Position numbers and translations under genes: made by a program. A DNA stretch of 9,865 nt, from contig JAITAP010000155.1 in assembly GCA_031284065.1 (NCBI GenBank), forward strand, positions 1 through 9,865. The letters run 5' to 3'. This stretch comes from Prevotellaceae bacterium (GTDB taxonomy: Bacteria > Bacteroidota > Bacteroidia > Bacteroidales > UBA932). Of this stretch, positions 1 to 6,379 are shown piece after piece (positions within the stretch are counted from its first letter, which is position 1; every line of letters begins with the position of its first letter). Below the pieces are notes generated by a model, which searched no databases, was not told the DNA's origin, and saw only the letters and a list, made by a program, of their open reading frames with translations.

Positions 1-6
1 AATTCA

Positions 7-1695
7 ATGGAAAAAATAACCGGAGGCGAGGCGCTTTTGCTTTCGCTGATAGAAGAGAATGTTGACACGATTTTTGGGTATCCGGGGGGTACCATCATAC
101 CCGTGTACGATAAAATGTACTACTACGCCAACCGGCTGCGGCACATCCTTACGCGGCACGAGCAGGGCGCGGTGCACGCCGCGCAGGGCTACGCGCGGGT
201 GAGCGGACGAACGGGCGTGGTGTTTGCCACCAGCGGGCCCGGCGCAACCAACCTCACCACAGGGCTTGCCGACGCGATGGTCGATTCTACCCCGCTGGTG
301 TGCGTTGTGGGGCAGGTGGGCGCGTCGTTTCTGGGCACCGACGCCTTTCAGGAAACGGACTTCATCGGTATCTCCATGCCCATCACCAAGTGGAACTACC
401 AAATTACCACCGCAGAAGAAGTGCCGCAAATCATGGCAAAAGCGTTTTACATAGCCCGCAGCGGCCGCCCGGGGCCGGTGGTGGTGGATTTTACCAAAAA
501 TGCGCAGGTAGGCGAGTGCGATTTTCACTACCAAAAATGCAGCTTTATCCGCAGCTACGTCCCCACGCCGCAGGTGAACGGGAACGAAGTGGCGGCGGCG
601 GCGGCGGCCGTCAACGGGGCGGAGAAGCCGTTTGCGCTGGTGGGGCAAGGCGTGGAGCTGGCAAACGCCGGAAAGGAGCTGGTGGCGTTTCTGGAAAAAG
701 CCGATATTCCCTTCGGCTGGACGCTGCTGGGGAAATCGGTTGTGCCCGCCGACCACCCGCTCAACATGGGGATGCTGGGTATGCACGGCGGCTACGCGCC
801 CAACAAAAAAACCAACGAGTGCGACGTGCTTATCGCCATCGGTATGCGCTTCGATGACCGCATAACAAGCGATACGAGCGTTTACGCTAAGCAGGCAAAG
901 GTAATCCATCTGGAAATCGACAGGGCGGAAATCAACAAAAACATCAAGGCCGACTTTCCGGTGCTGGCCAACCTCAAGGAGAGCCTTCCGCAGCTGACGC
1001 AGGCCGTTTCCGAAGCCCGGCATACCGGCTGGATAAATTCGTTCAAGCCATACGCCGAGCATGAGCTTGGCAAGGTCATCACGCCGCAGCTGCACCCCGG
1101 CGAGGGCGCTATCACCATGGGCGAAGCTATCGGCAAAATCAGCGAAAAGGCGGGCGGCAAGGCTATTTTGGCAACCGACGTTGGCCAGCAGCAAATGATG
1201 GCGGCACGCTACTTTGAGGTGACGCAGCCGCGCTCAACCGTTACATCGGGCGGCTTGGGCACTATGGGCTTTGGCCTGCCTGCGGCCATCGGCGCAAAGG
1301 TGGCGGCGCCGGAGCGCGAGGTGGTACTCTTTGTCGGCGACGGCGGCATACAAATGACCATTCAGGAGCTGGGTACTATCATGCAGGAGAGCATTGGCGT
1401 GAAAATTGTGCTGCTCAACAACAGCTTTCTGGGCATGGTGCGGCAGTGGCAGGAGCTGTTTTACGACAAGCGCTACGTTGCCACGCCGATGGTCAACCCC
1501 GATTTTGTGAAGCTCGCCGAGGCGTACGGTATTCGCAGCAGGCGCGTGTCGGAAAGGGCAACGCTGGGCGAAGCCGTTGACGAAATGTTTGCGCACAAAG
1601 GCGCGTACCTGCTCGAAGTCGCCGTGCAGCCCGAAGGCAACGTCTTCCCGATGATTCCCGCCGGCGCGCCGCTGGAGAGCATCAGATTTGAGTAA
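7..1695 (+). CDS. ilvB: Acetohydroxyacid (acetolactate) synthase, large catalytic subunit
   Basis: This ThDP enzyme condenses pyruvate with pyruvate or 2-oxobutyrate, the first committed step of valine, leucine and isoleucine synthesis (EC 2.2.1.6), in the cytoplasm. The 562 residues match the family length. The N-terminal ThDP domain carries GYPGG (24-28) and the catalytic Glu52 in RHEQGA. The central domain has the GMRFDDR motif (279-285). The C-terminal ThDP/Mg domain has GDGG (444-447) closing with NN (471-472), followed by GMVRQWQ (476-482), which is typical of true AHAS rather than other ThDP decarboxylases. The ATG lies six bases inside the window and the protein begins where the family normally begins, so the gene looks complete. 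There is no Shine-Dalgarno, as usual in Bacteroidota. Its partner ilvN follows after 36 bases. An upstream ilvD is likely but lies outside the window. Confidence 0.97.
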   Translation: MEKITGGEALLLSLIEENVDTIFGYPGGTIIPVYDKMYYYANRLRHILTRHEQGAVHAAQGYARVSGRTGVVFATSGPGATNLTTGLADAMVDSTPLVCVVGQVGASFLGTDAFQETDFIGISMPITKWNYQITTAEEVPQIMAKAFYIARSGRPGPVVVDFTKNAQVGECDFHYQKCSFIRSYVPTPQVNGNEVAAAAAAVNGAEKPFALVGQGVELANAGKELVAFLEKADIPFGWTLLGKSVVPADHPLNMGMLGMHGGYAPNKKTNECDVLIAIGMRFDDRITSDTSVYAKQAKVIHLEIDRAEINKNIKADFPVLANLKESLPQLTQAVSEARHTGWINSFKPYAEHELGKVITPQLHPGEGAITMGEAIGKISEKAGGKAILATDVGQQQMMAARYFEVTQPRSTVTSGGLGTMGFGLPAAIGAKVAAPEREVVLFVGDGGIQMTIQELGTIMQESIGVKIVLLNNSFLGMVRQWQELFYDKRYVATPMVNPDFVKLAEAYGIRSRRVSERATLGEAVDEMFAHKGAYLLEVAVQPEGNVFPMIPAGAPLESIRFE

Positions 1696-1731
1696 CCCGT
1701 TAACAGAAACGACATCCAAACATAAAACGAC

Positions 1732-2307
1732 ATGGAACAGGAATATACCATCACCGCATTCACAGAGAACGCCGTTGGCTTGCTCAACCGCATAACGATT
1801 ATTTTTACCCGCCGACACATTAACATTGAGAGCCTCACCGTATCGGCGTCGGCGCTCAAGGGGGTACACAAGTTTACCATTGTGGTGAACACCTCGAAAG
1901 AGCAGGCCGAAAAAATTGTAAACCAGATAGCCAAGCTGGTAGAGGTGATGATGACGTTTTACCACACCAACGAGCAAATCGTATATCAGGAGCTCGCGCT
2001 GTACAAGGTGGCCACGCAGGCGTTGCTGGAGGATAAGCGGGTGGAGGAGATTGTCCGCACGCACGCCGCGCGGATTTTGGAGGTTACCCCCGACTTCACC
2101 GCCATTGAGCTCACCGGCTACAAGCACGAAATAGTGGAGCTGTTTCGGCGGCTGGACAGCGCCTGCGGCGTGCAGCAATTCACCAGCTCCGGCCGCATAG
2201 CCATTCACCGCGGCAAGCACGAGGCGCTCACCGAGTACCTCGCCGACCTCGCCAAGGCGCACGGCAACCAAACCATAGAAACGGTGAGCGAAAAGGCGTG
2301 GGAGTAA
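1732..2307 (+). CDS. ilvN: Acetohydroxyacid synthase, small regulatory subunit
   Basis: This is the regulatory subunit that binds IlvB, raises its activity and confers feedback inhibition by branched-chain amino acids. It has 191 residues. An ACT domain covers about residues 4-75. Asn13, Gly16 and Asn31 fall where E. coli IlvH has its valine-site residues Asn11, Gly14 and Asn29, followed by the IESL signature. A C-terminal alpha/beta domain covers about 90-175 and contains a GRIAIHRG-like stretch. That layout is the longer Bacteroidota form rather than the short E. coli IlvN. The start codon is the first ATG after ilvB, and the 36-base gap holds no promoter box, so the two are probably co-transcribed. 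In many relatives ilvC follows nearby; here the next gene is on the opposite strand. Confidence 0.93.
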   Translation: MEQEYTITAFTENAVGLLNRITIIFTRRHINIESLTVSASALKGVHKFTIVVNTSKEQAEKIVNQIAKLVEVMMTFYHTNEQIVYQELALYKVATQALLEDKRVEEIVRTHAARILEVTPDFTAIELTGYKHEIVELFRRLDSACGVQQFTSSGRIAIHRGKHEALTEYLADLAKAHGNQTIETVSEKAWE

Positions 2308-2324
2308 CTCTCTCTCAACGCCGC

Positions 2325-2356
2325 GCAGCGGCTTTCTGCAAAAGATTAGCCGCTGC
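2325..2356. terminator. Stem-loop between convergent ilvN and methyltransferase genes
   Basis: A perfect 9-bp inverted repeat, GCAGCGGCT (2325-2333) and AGCCGCTGC (2348-2356), encloses a 14-base loop, 18 bases after the ilvN stop. It sits between two convergent genes, where a bidirectional terminator is expected. No T-run follows on either strand, so it is not a classical intrinsic terminator and could instead be a 3'-end stabilising hairpin. The rest of 2308-2471 shows no gene. Confidence 0.45.
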
Positions 2357-2471
2357 TAACTACAGGCAGCATTATCTTGCTGAAGCGGCGAGGTGTAAAT
2401 AGCGGTGTACGAAATGGGCTTCGGTAGAAGTTGAAAAGCTATCCATAATTGTTGCAAGAGCGCATCAACGC

Positions 2472-3233
2472 TTACTTTTTCACCACATAAATTTTTTCGG
2501 AGCGCAAGCCGGAGGCGCAAACTTCCGTTTCCGGCAGCTCTTTTGCGTAGTCCACCGTTTGCACTTTGAAGCCGGCTTCGGCAAGCCGGTTGGGGTAGTC
2601 TTCGCCGTACTCCCTCAGGTGGTCGCTTTGCCCGTATGCTTTGAGGCGTTCTTTTGGGGAAGTGATGGACGGGTCTTCGTAAGTTTCTTTTTTCCCAGCG
2701 GTAACGGGCGACAGCATGATACCCCACCCGCCTGGGCGCAGCACGCGAAACATTTCCCGCATTGCCTGCCGGTCGTCCGCCACATGCTCCAGCAAATGGT
2801 TGCAGAAAATAACATCAAATTCATTTTCGCCGCATGGGATATTCTGCACATCCATTTTTATTGTTGCCCAAGGGCTTTCGAGGTCTGCCGTAACGTATTC
2901 GTCGCCAAGTAGCTTTTTGAAGCTGCGGATAAAGCATCTTTCAGGCGCTATGTGCAGCAAGCGGTAACGCTTGCTAAAGAAGTCGGTTTTGTTCTTCAAG
3001 TACAGCCACATTAACCGGTGGCGCTCCAGCGACAGGCAGCTCGGGCACAGCGCATTTTCGCGAGAGTGCACATACCCGTAGGGCATAAATTTTCGATACG
3101 AATGGCGGCATATCGGACATTGTACCTTGCGCCCCGCGTAGAAAATACCGACGATGGGTATGATAAAATGAGCAACAAGCTGTAGCCATTTGCGAGGAAC
3201 GTGATTAATGAATAGGCGAATGATGTTTTTCAT
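2472..3233 (-). CDS. Class I SAM-dependent methyltransferase with N-terminal zinc-ribbon-like segment
   Basis: This is a 253-residue protein that probably transfers a methyl group from SAM to an unknown substrate. Residues 17-32 are hydrophobic (one membrane-associated helix, or buried). They are followed by two CPxC pairs, Cys39/Cys42 and Cys63/Cys66, spaced like a zinc ribbon. The methyltransferase fold then starts with LLHIAPE (92-98) in the place of motif I, where the usual GxGxG loop is replaced by APE. Asp117 in TADLES suits the acidic ribose-binding position. FDVIFCNHLLEHV (139-151) and LRPGGW (165-170) are clear motif II/III signatures of the Methyltransf_11 type. Similar proteins often lie near glycosyltransferase or polysaccharide genes, but none is here. 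It stands alone, opposite in direction to its neighbours, and its base composition is less GC-rich than theirs, suggesting separate acquisition. Substrate unknown. Confidence 0.82.
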   Translation of the reverse strand: MKNIIRLFINHVPRKWLQLVAHFIIPIVGIFYAGRKVQCPICRHSYRKFMPYGYVHSRENALCPSCLSLERHRLMWLYLKNKTDFFSKRYRLLHIAPERCFIRSFKKLLGDEYVTADLESPWATIKMDVQNIPCGENEFDVIFCNHLLEHVADDRQAMREMFRVLRPGGWGIMLSPVTAGKKETYEDPSITSPKERLKAYGQSDHLREYGEDYPNRLAEAGFKVQTVDYAKELPETEVCASGLRSEKIYVVKK

Positions 3234-3285
3234 ATATTAAAGACTATTTATAAAAATTCACTTCCGGATTTTGGCGGGCAGGGGC

Positions 3286-3353
3286 GGCAGCGGCGTTTTG
3301 GCGCGTAGCAATGCCGCTCTTGGCAGGCGCAGCCATTCCAAAAACGCCGAGCC
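3286..3353. repeat. Long imperfect inverted repeat (about 14 bp stem)
   Basis: CGGCGTTTT (3291-3299) pairs perfectly with AAAACGCCG (3341-3349). The stem extends inward by GG/CC across one bulged A and outward by GGC (3286-3288) with GCC (3351-3353) across a small internal loop. The 36-base apical part contains a 4-bp hairpin, TGCC/GGCA (3312-3315, 3322-3325). It could be an RNA structure or an extragenic palindromic repeat. It lies 53 bases upstream of the methyltransferase start. Confidence 0.6.
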
Positions 3354-3369
3354 GACAGGCACAACACAA

Positions 3370-3395
3370 CCGCACACGAAAAAAACGTGTGGCGG
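3370..3395. repeat. Hairpin with A7 loop
   Basis: CACACG (3373-3378) and CGTGTG (3386-3391) form a perfect 6-bp stem around a loop of seven A residues. Three further pairs, CCG (3370-3372) with CGG (3393-3395), form across a single bulged G. It lies between the larger inverted repeat and the terminator-like hairpin, so three stem-loops follow each other in about 140 bases. Confidence 0.55.
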
Positions 3396-3403
3396 CTACG
3401 CGC

Positions 3404-3426
3404 AAACTTCCTGAAGAAGTTTTTTT
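3404..3426 (+). terminator. Orphan intrinsic terminator-like hairpin
   Basis: AAACTTC (3404-3410) and GAAGTTT (3416-3422) form a perfect 7-bp stem around the loop CTGAA, and the T-run continues to 3426, giving seven Ts in all. The T-run lies only on the plus-strand side, so it would stop plus-strand transcription. No plus-strand gene lies between ilvN, more than a kilobase upstream, and this site. It may end an unannotated small RNA, or stop read-through towards murF. Confidence 0.55.
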
Positions 3427-3433
3427 GTTATAC

Positions 3434-3462
3434 CATGTATGTATGTGCATATACATGTATGT
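3434..3462. repeat. TG/CA-rich palindromic and direct repeat
   Basis: CATGTAT (3434-3440) and ATACATG (3451-3457) form an inverted repeat around ten bases. The nonamer CATGTATGT also occurs twice in the same orientation (3434-3442 and 3454-3462). Such a segment could be an operator or a slippage-prone simple repeat; nothing here decides between them. Confidence 0.4.
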
Positions 3463-3740
3463 GTGGCAAATAATTTGAGGTAATCAAGTTGTCTTGCACA
3501 CATCAAAAAAAACTATGTTAGTAAGAATGTCGCATAACGTTATTATGGCTGACAGGGAACAAAAGTAGTGAAAATCTCTTGAATTTGCTACATTTTCGTC
3601 GCCCTAAATTTTGAATACTGTACCCGCGTAAAGTAATGTTATTGAAGCTTAGCGTTTCAAGCTGAGCAAAGCGAGCTCATGAGCGATTTCGGCAGCGGGC
3701 ATAACAGCGCCCTCAATCATACGTATTGCCGCCTGCAAAA

Positions 3741-3771
3741 TTTCCCCAATCAAATATTCTCACTAACTTTG
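3741..3771 (+). promoter_or_regulatory. Bacteroidota-type promoter of murF-alr
   Basis: TAACTTTG (3764-3771) matches the -7 consensus TAnnTTTG exactly. TTTC at 3741-3744 lies 19 bases upstream, the expected place for the -33 TTTG element, with one mismatch. Transcription would begin near 3778, only about ten bases before the ATG at 3788. The very short leader supports that ATG over the TTG at 3782. Confidence 0.7.
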
Positions 3772-3787
3772 CGGTAAAATATTGCAG

Positions 3788-6283
3788 ATGATTTTGAAAA
3801 CCTATACCCTCTCGGCTGTTGCCGAAATTATGCACGGAACGCTTGTAGGCAAAGGTACGTCCGTTGTTGCCGATATTGTAACGGATAGCCGCAGCACGTT
3901 TTACCCGGACAGGGCGCTGTTTTTTGCCCTTGTTGGGGAGCGTCACAACGGCCACCTCTACCTTGCCGAGCTTTACGCGCGGGGCGTTCGCGCCTTTGTG
4001 GTGAGCGAAAGCGTTAACGCGAGCCGCTACCCGTTGGCGTCGTTCATCACCGTTGACGATACGCTGCGTGCGCTACAGGCGTTGGCAGCCCGCCACCGAC
4101 GGCTGCACACCTACCCGGTGGTAGCGATAGCCGGAAGCAACGGAAAAACGGTGGTTAAGGAGTGGATTGCGCAGCTGCTCTCCACGCAGCTGCGGTTAGC
4201 CCGCAGCCCCAAGAGCTACAACTCGCAGGTGGGCGTTCCGCTGTCGGTGTGGCGCATGGGCGAGGAGGCGGAGCTGGGGATTTTTGAGGCGGGCATTTCG
4301 CTGCCGGGCGAGATGGAGCGGCTGGAGAATATCCTCCGCCCCGACGTGGTGGTGTTTACCAACCTTGGCGAAGCGCATCAGGAGGGATTTGCCACGCGCG
4401 AACAGAAGCTGCGCGAAAAGCTGCGCCTGTGCGCCAACGCCGAAGCCATTGTTTACTGCTCCGACCACTACGAGGTGCACACTGCCATTCGCGCTACGGC
4501 GACGCTGGCGCAGAAACGCCTCTTTTGCTGGGGCAGCGGCGGCGGGGCGGATGTGCGCGTTATTTCCGCCGAAAAGAGCGACGCCGCGACCTGCGTAACG
4601 GTGGAGGTGGCGGCCTCCAAAAAGCGGTTCGCGCTCAACATTCCCTTTACCGATGCGGCCTCAACGGAGAATGCGCTGCAAAGCTTTGCGGCGTGCATGC
4701 TCCTTGCGCAGCTCTTCCCCTCGCTGCACGTAAACGAGGAAAACGTGGCGGGCAACGTGGCGCACCTCGCGCCCATTGCCATGCGGCTTGAGCTGCACGA
4801 GGGCGTTAACGGCTGCACCGTCATCAACGACGCATACAACGCCGATGTAGCCTCGCTTCGCATTGCGCTGGATTTTTTGTCGGGCTTCGGCAAGCGTCGC
4901 CGGTGCACGGTTATACTCTCCGACATTGAGCAAAGCGGCAAGGAGGGTTGGCGGCTCTACGGCGAGGTGGCGGAGCTGCTGCGCGAGCACGGCGTGTCGC
5001 GCCTGATTGCCATCGGCACGCAGATAGGCAAGCACCTCGACAAGTTCACCTGCGATGTGCTGCACTTTTCCTCTACGGGACACTTTCTGCGGCAATTCGA
5101 CCGCAACACGTTTAAGGATGAAGCCATACTCATCAAGGGAAGCCGCAACTTTTTGCTTGAGCAGATTTCGCGGCAGCTGGCGCAAAAAACGCACCTCACC
5201 ACGCTGGAGGTCAACCTCACGGCGCTCACCGACAACCTCAACGCGCTGCGGGCAACGCTGGCAAAAGGCGTAAAAACGCTTGCCATGGTCAAGGCAAACG
5301 CCTACGGCGCGGGGCTAAGCGAGGTGGCGCGGCTGCTACAGCACCAGCGCGTAGATTACCTGGGCGTTGCCTTTGCCGACGAGGGCGTGCAGCTGCGGCG
5401 GGCGGGAATTTCCATGCCTGTCATTGTGCTAAATCCGGAGCCCGGCACGTTTGAGCAAATGCTGGAGTACCGGCTCGAACCCGAAATATACAACCTGCCA
5501 ATGCTGCAACGGTACAGCGAAGCCGTGCTGCGCTCCGGCGAGGGAATGTGCAACATTCACCTTAAGCTGGACACGGGGATGCACCGCCTGGGCTTCGTTG
5601 CGGAGGAGCTGGACGAGCTGCTGCTGTGCCTGCCGCGCTTCCGAAACCTCAAGGTGGCAAGCATCTTTTCGCACCTCGCCGCCGCCGACGAGCCGCAGCA
5701 CGACGACTTTACCCGCGCGCAAATCGCGCTGTTCAACGCCATGAGCAAAAGGGTAGAGGAGGAGCTGGGCTACAAAACGCTGCGGCATTTGGCAAACTCG
5801 GCGGGCGTGGAACGCTTTCCGGAGGCGCAGCTCGACATGGTGCGGCTGGGCATTTCGCTTTACGGCGCAAGCGCGACCAAGCCCGGCAACATGCGCACCG
5901 TGAGCGTCCTCAAGAGCACCGTTGTGCAGGTAAAGCATGTGCCGGCAGGCGACACGGTGGGCTACGGGCGAAAGGGAACAGCGGATGAGGACAAAACGAT
6001 TGCCGTTATCCCCGTTGGCTACGCCGACGGGCTTAACCGCTTGCTGGGCAACGGCGCGGGCAGCGTACTCGTCAACGGCAAACTTGCGCCTTTCATTGGC
6101 AACATCTGCATGGACATGTGCATGGCGGACGTTACCGGCCTCGCGGTGCGCGAGGGCGACGAAGTTACCGTCTTTGGCGAAAACCCTGCCGTAACCTCGC
6201 TTGCCGAAAAGCTCGGCACCATCCCCTACGAAATCTTCACCCGTATCTCTACAAGGGTAAACAGGGTTTACTTTAGCGAGTAA
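3788..6283 (+). CDS. murF-alr: Bifunctional UDP-MurNAc-tripeptide:D-Ala-D-Ala ligase / alanine racemase (MurF-Alr fusion)
   Basis: This 831-residue fusion makes the peptidoglycan precursor. The racemase interconverts L- and D-alanine, and the MurF part ligates D-Ala-D-Ala to UDP-MurNAc-tripeptide using ATP (EC 6.3.2.10 and 5.1.1.1). MurF covers about residues 1-462: P-loop GSNGKT (116-121), then EAGIS and NDAYNA signatures. The residue after GKT is Val rather than the usual Thr. Alr starts near residue 472 (LEVNLTAL). Lys502 in MVKANAYGAG should hold PLP, Tyr726 in VGYG is the expected second catalytic base, and HLANSAG, DMVRLGISLYG and GNICMDM are family signatures. The joining linker is only about ten residues. 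I chose the ATG at 3788; a TTG two codons earlier also fits but lies almost at the predicted transcription start. The fusion is typical of Bacteroidota. D-Ala-D-Ala ligase (Ddl), needed between the two steps, is not in the window. Confidence 0.95.
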   Translation: MILKTYTLSAVAEIMHGTLVGKGTSVVADIVTDSRSTFYPDRALFFALVGERHNGHLYLAELYARGVRAFVVSESVNASRYPLASFITVDDTLRALQALAARHRRLHTYPVVAIAGSNGKTVVKEWIAQLLSTQLRLARSPKSYNSQVGVPLSVWRMGEEAELGIFEAGISLPGEMERLENILRPDVVVFTNLGEAHQEGFATREQKLREKLRLCANAEAIVYCSDHYEVHTAIRATATLAQKRLFCWGSGGGADVRVISAEKSDAATCVTVEVAASKKRFALNIPFTDAASTENALQSFAACMLLAQLFPSLHVNEENVAGNVAHLAPIAMRLELHEGVNGCTVINDAYNADVASLRIALDFLSGFGKRRRCTVILSDIEQSGKEGWRLYGEVAELLREHGVSRLIAIGTQIGKHLDKFTCDVLHFSSTGHFLRQFDRNTFKDEAILIKGSRNFLLEQISRQLAQKTHLTTLEVNLTALTDNLNALRATLAKGVKTLAMVKANAYGAGLSEVARLLQHQRVDYLGVAFADEGVQLRRAGISMPVIVLNPEPGTFEQMLEYRLEPEIYNLPMLQRYSEAVLRSGEGMCNIHLKLDTGMHRLGFVAEELDELLLCLPRFRNLKVASIFSHLAAADEPQHDDFTRAQIALFNAMSKRVEEELGYKTLRHLANSAGVERFPEAQLDMVRLGISLYGASATKPGNMRTVSVLKSTVVQVKHVPAGDTVGYGRKGTADEDKTIAVIPVGYADGLNRLLGNGAGSVLVNGKLAPFIGNICMDMCMADVTGLAVREGDEVTVFGENPAVTSLAEKLGTIPYEIFTRISTRVNRVYFSE

Positions 6284-6322
6284 AATTTTCTTGCCCTCCC
6301 GCTGCCGTTGTAAAAAAATCAT

Positions 6323-6330
6323 TACCTTTG
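6323..6330 (+). promoter_or_regulatory. Promoter -7 box of the malic enzyme gene
   Basis: TACCTTTG matches TAnnTTTG exactly and lies 50 bases before the maeB start. No clear -33 TTTG is seen at the expected distance. Transcription would begin near 6337 and leave a leader of about 43 bases that is strongly A/T-rich just before the ATG, which suits Shine-Dalgarno-independent initiation. The gap after murF-alr is 96 bases, so maeB probably has its own promoter. Confidence 0.6.
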
Positions 6331-6379
6331 CAGGTTCGTAAACCTATGGGCAAAAAACTTTAAATTAAATTTAAAAAAA

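Larger units (their letters stand above)
3234..3787. other. Gene-free, repeat-rich divergent intergenic region
   Basis: This region lies between the divergently transcribed methyltransferase and murF-alr genes. I find no convincing coding frame: a 70-codon minus-strand frame at 3244-3456 has low-complexity Arg/Ala-rich content and no family resemblance. The left half is GC-rich and full of inverted repeats. The right half, from about 3470, is AT-rich with short palindromes, including ATAACGTTAT at 3534-3543 and GCTCATGAGC at 3675-3684. A minus-strand match to the -7 consensus, TACTTTTG (3567-3560), could drive the methyltransferase with a leader of about 320 bases, but it has no -33 partner. 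The murF promoter is at the right end. Confidence 0.6.

Noticed and set aside
4..1194. Long minus-strand open frame opposite ilvB
   Set aside because: It mirrors the codon bias of ilvB in a GC-rich gene; its product is His/Arg-rich with no family resemblance. The same holds for long antisense frames opposite ilvN, murF-alr and maeB.
2459..2472. Short AGCG/CGCT hairpin at the methyltransferase stop codon
   Set aside because: Only four base pairs, with no T-run on the minus strand; too weak to call a terminator.
3272..3288. Possible two-tier G-quadruplex (four GG runs)
   Set aside because: Runs of only two guanines are common in GC-rich DNA, and the segment overlaps the base of the 3286-3353 stem, which is better supported.
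3244..3456. 70-codon minus-strand open frame in the intergenic region
   Set aside because: Low-complexity product, runs through three stem-loops and a simple repeat, and has no promoter or homology that I recognise.
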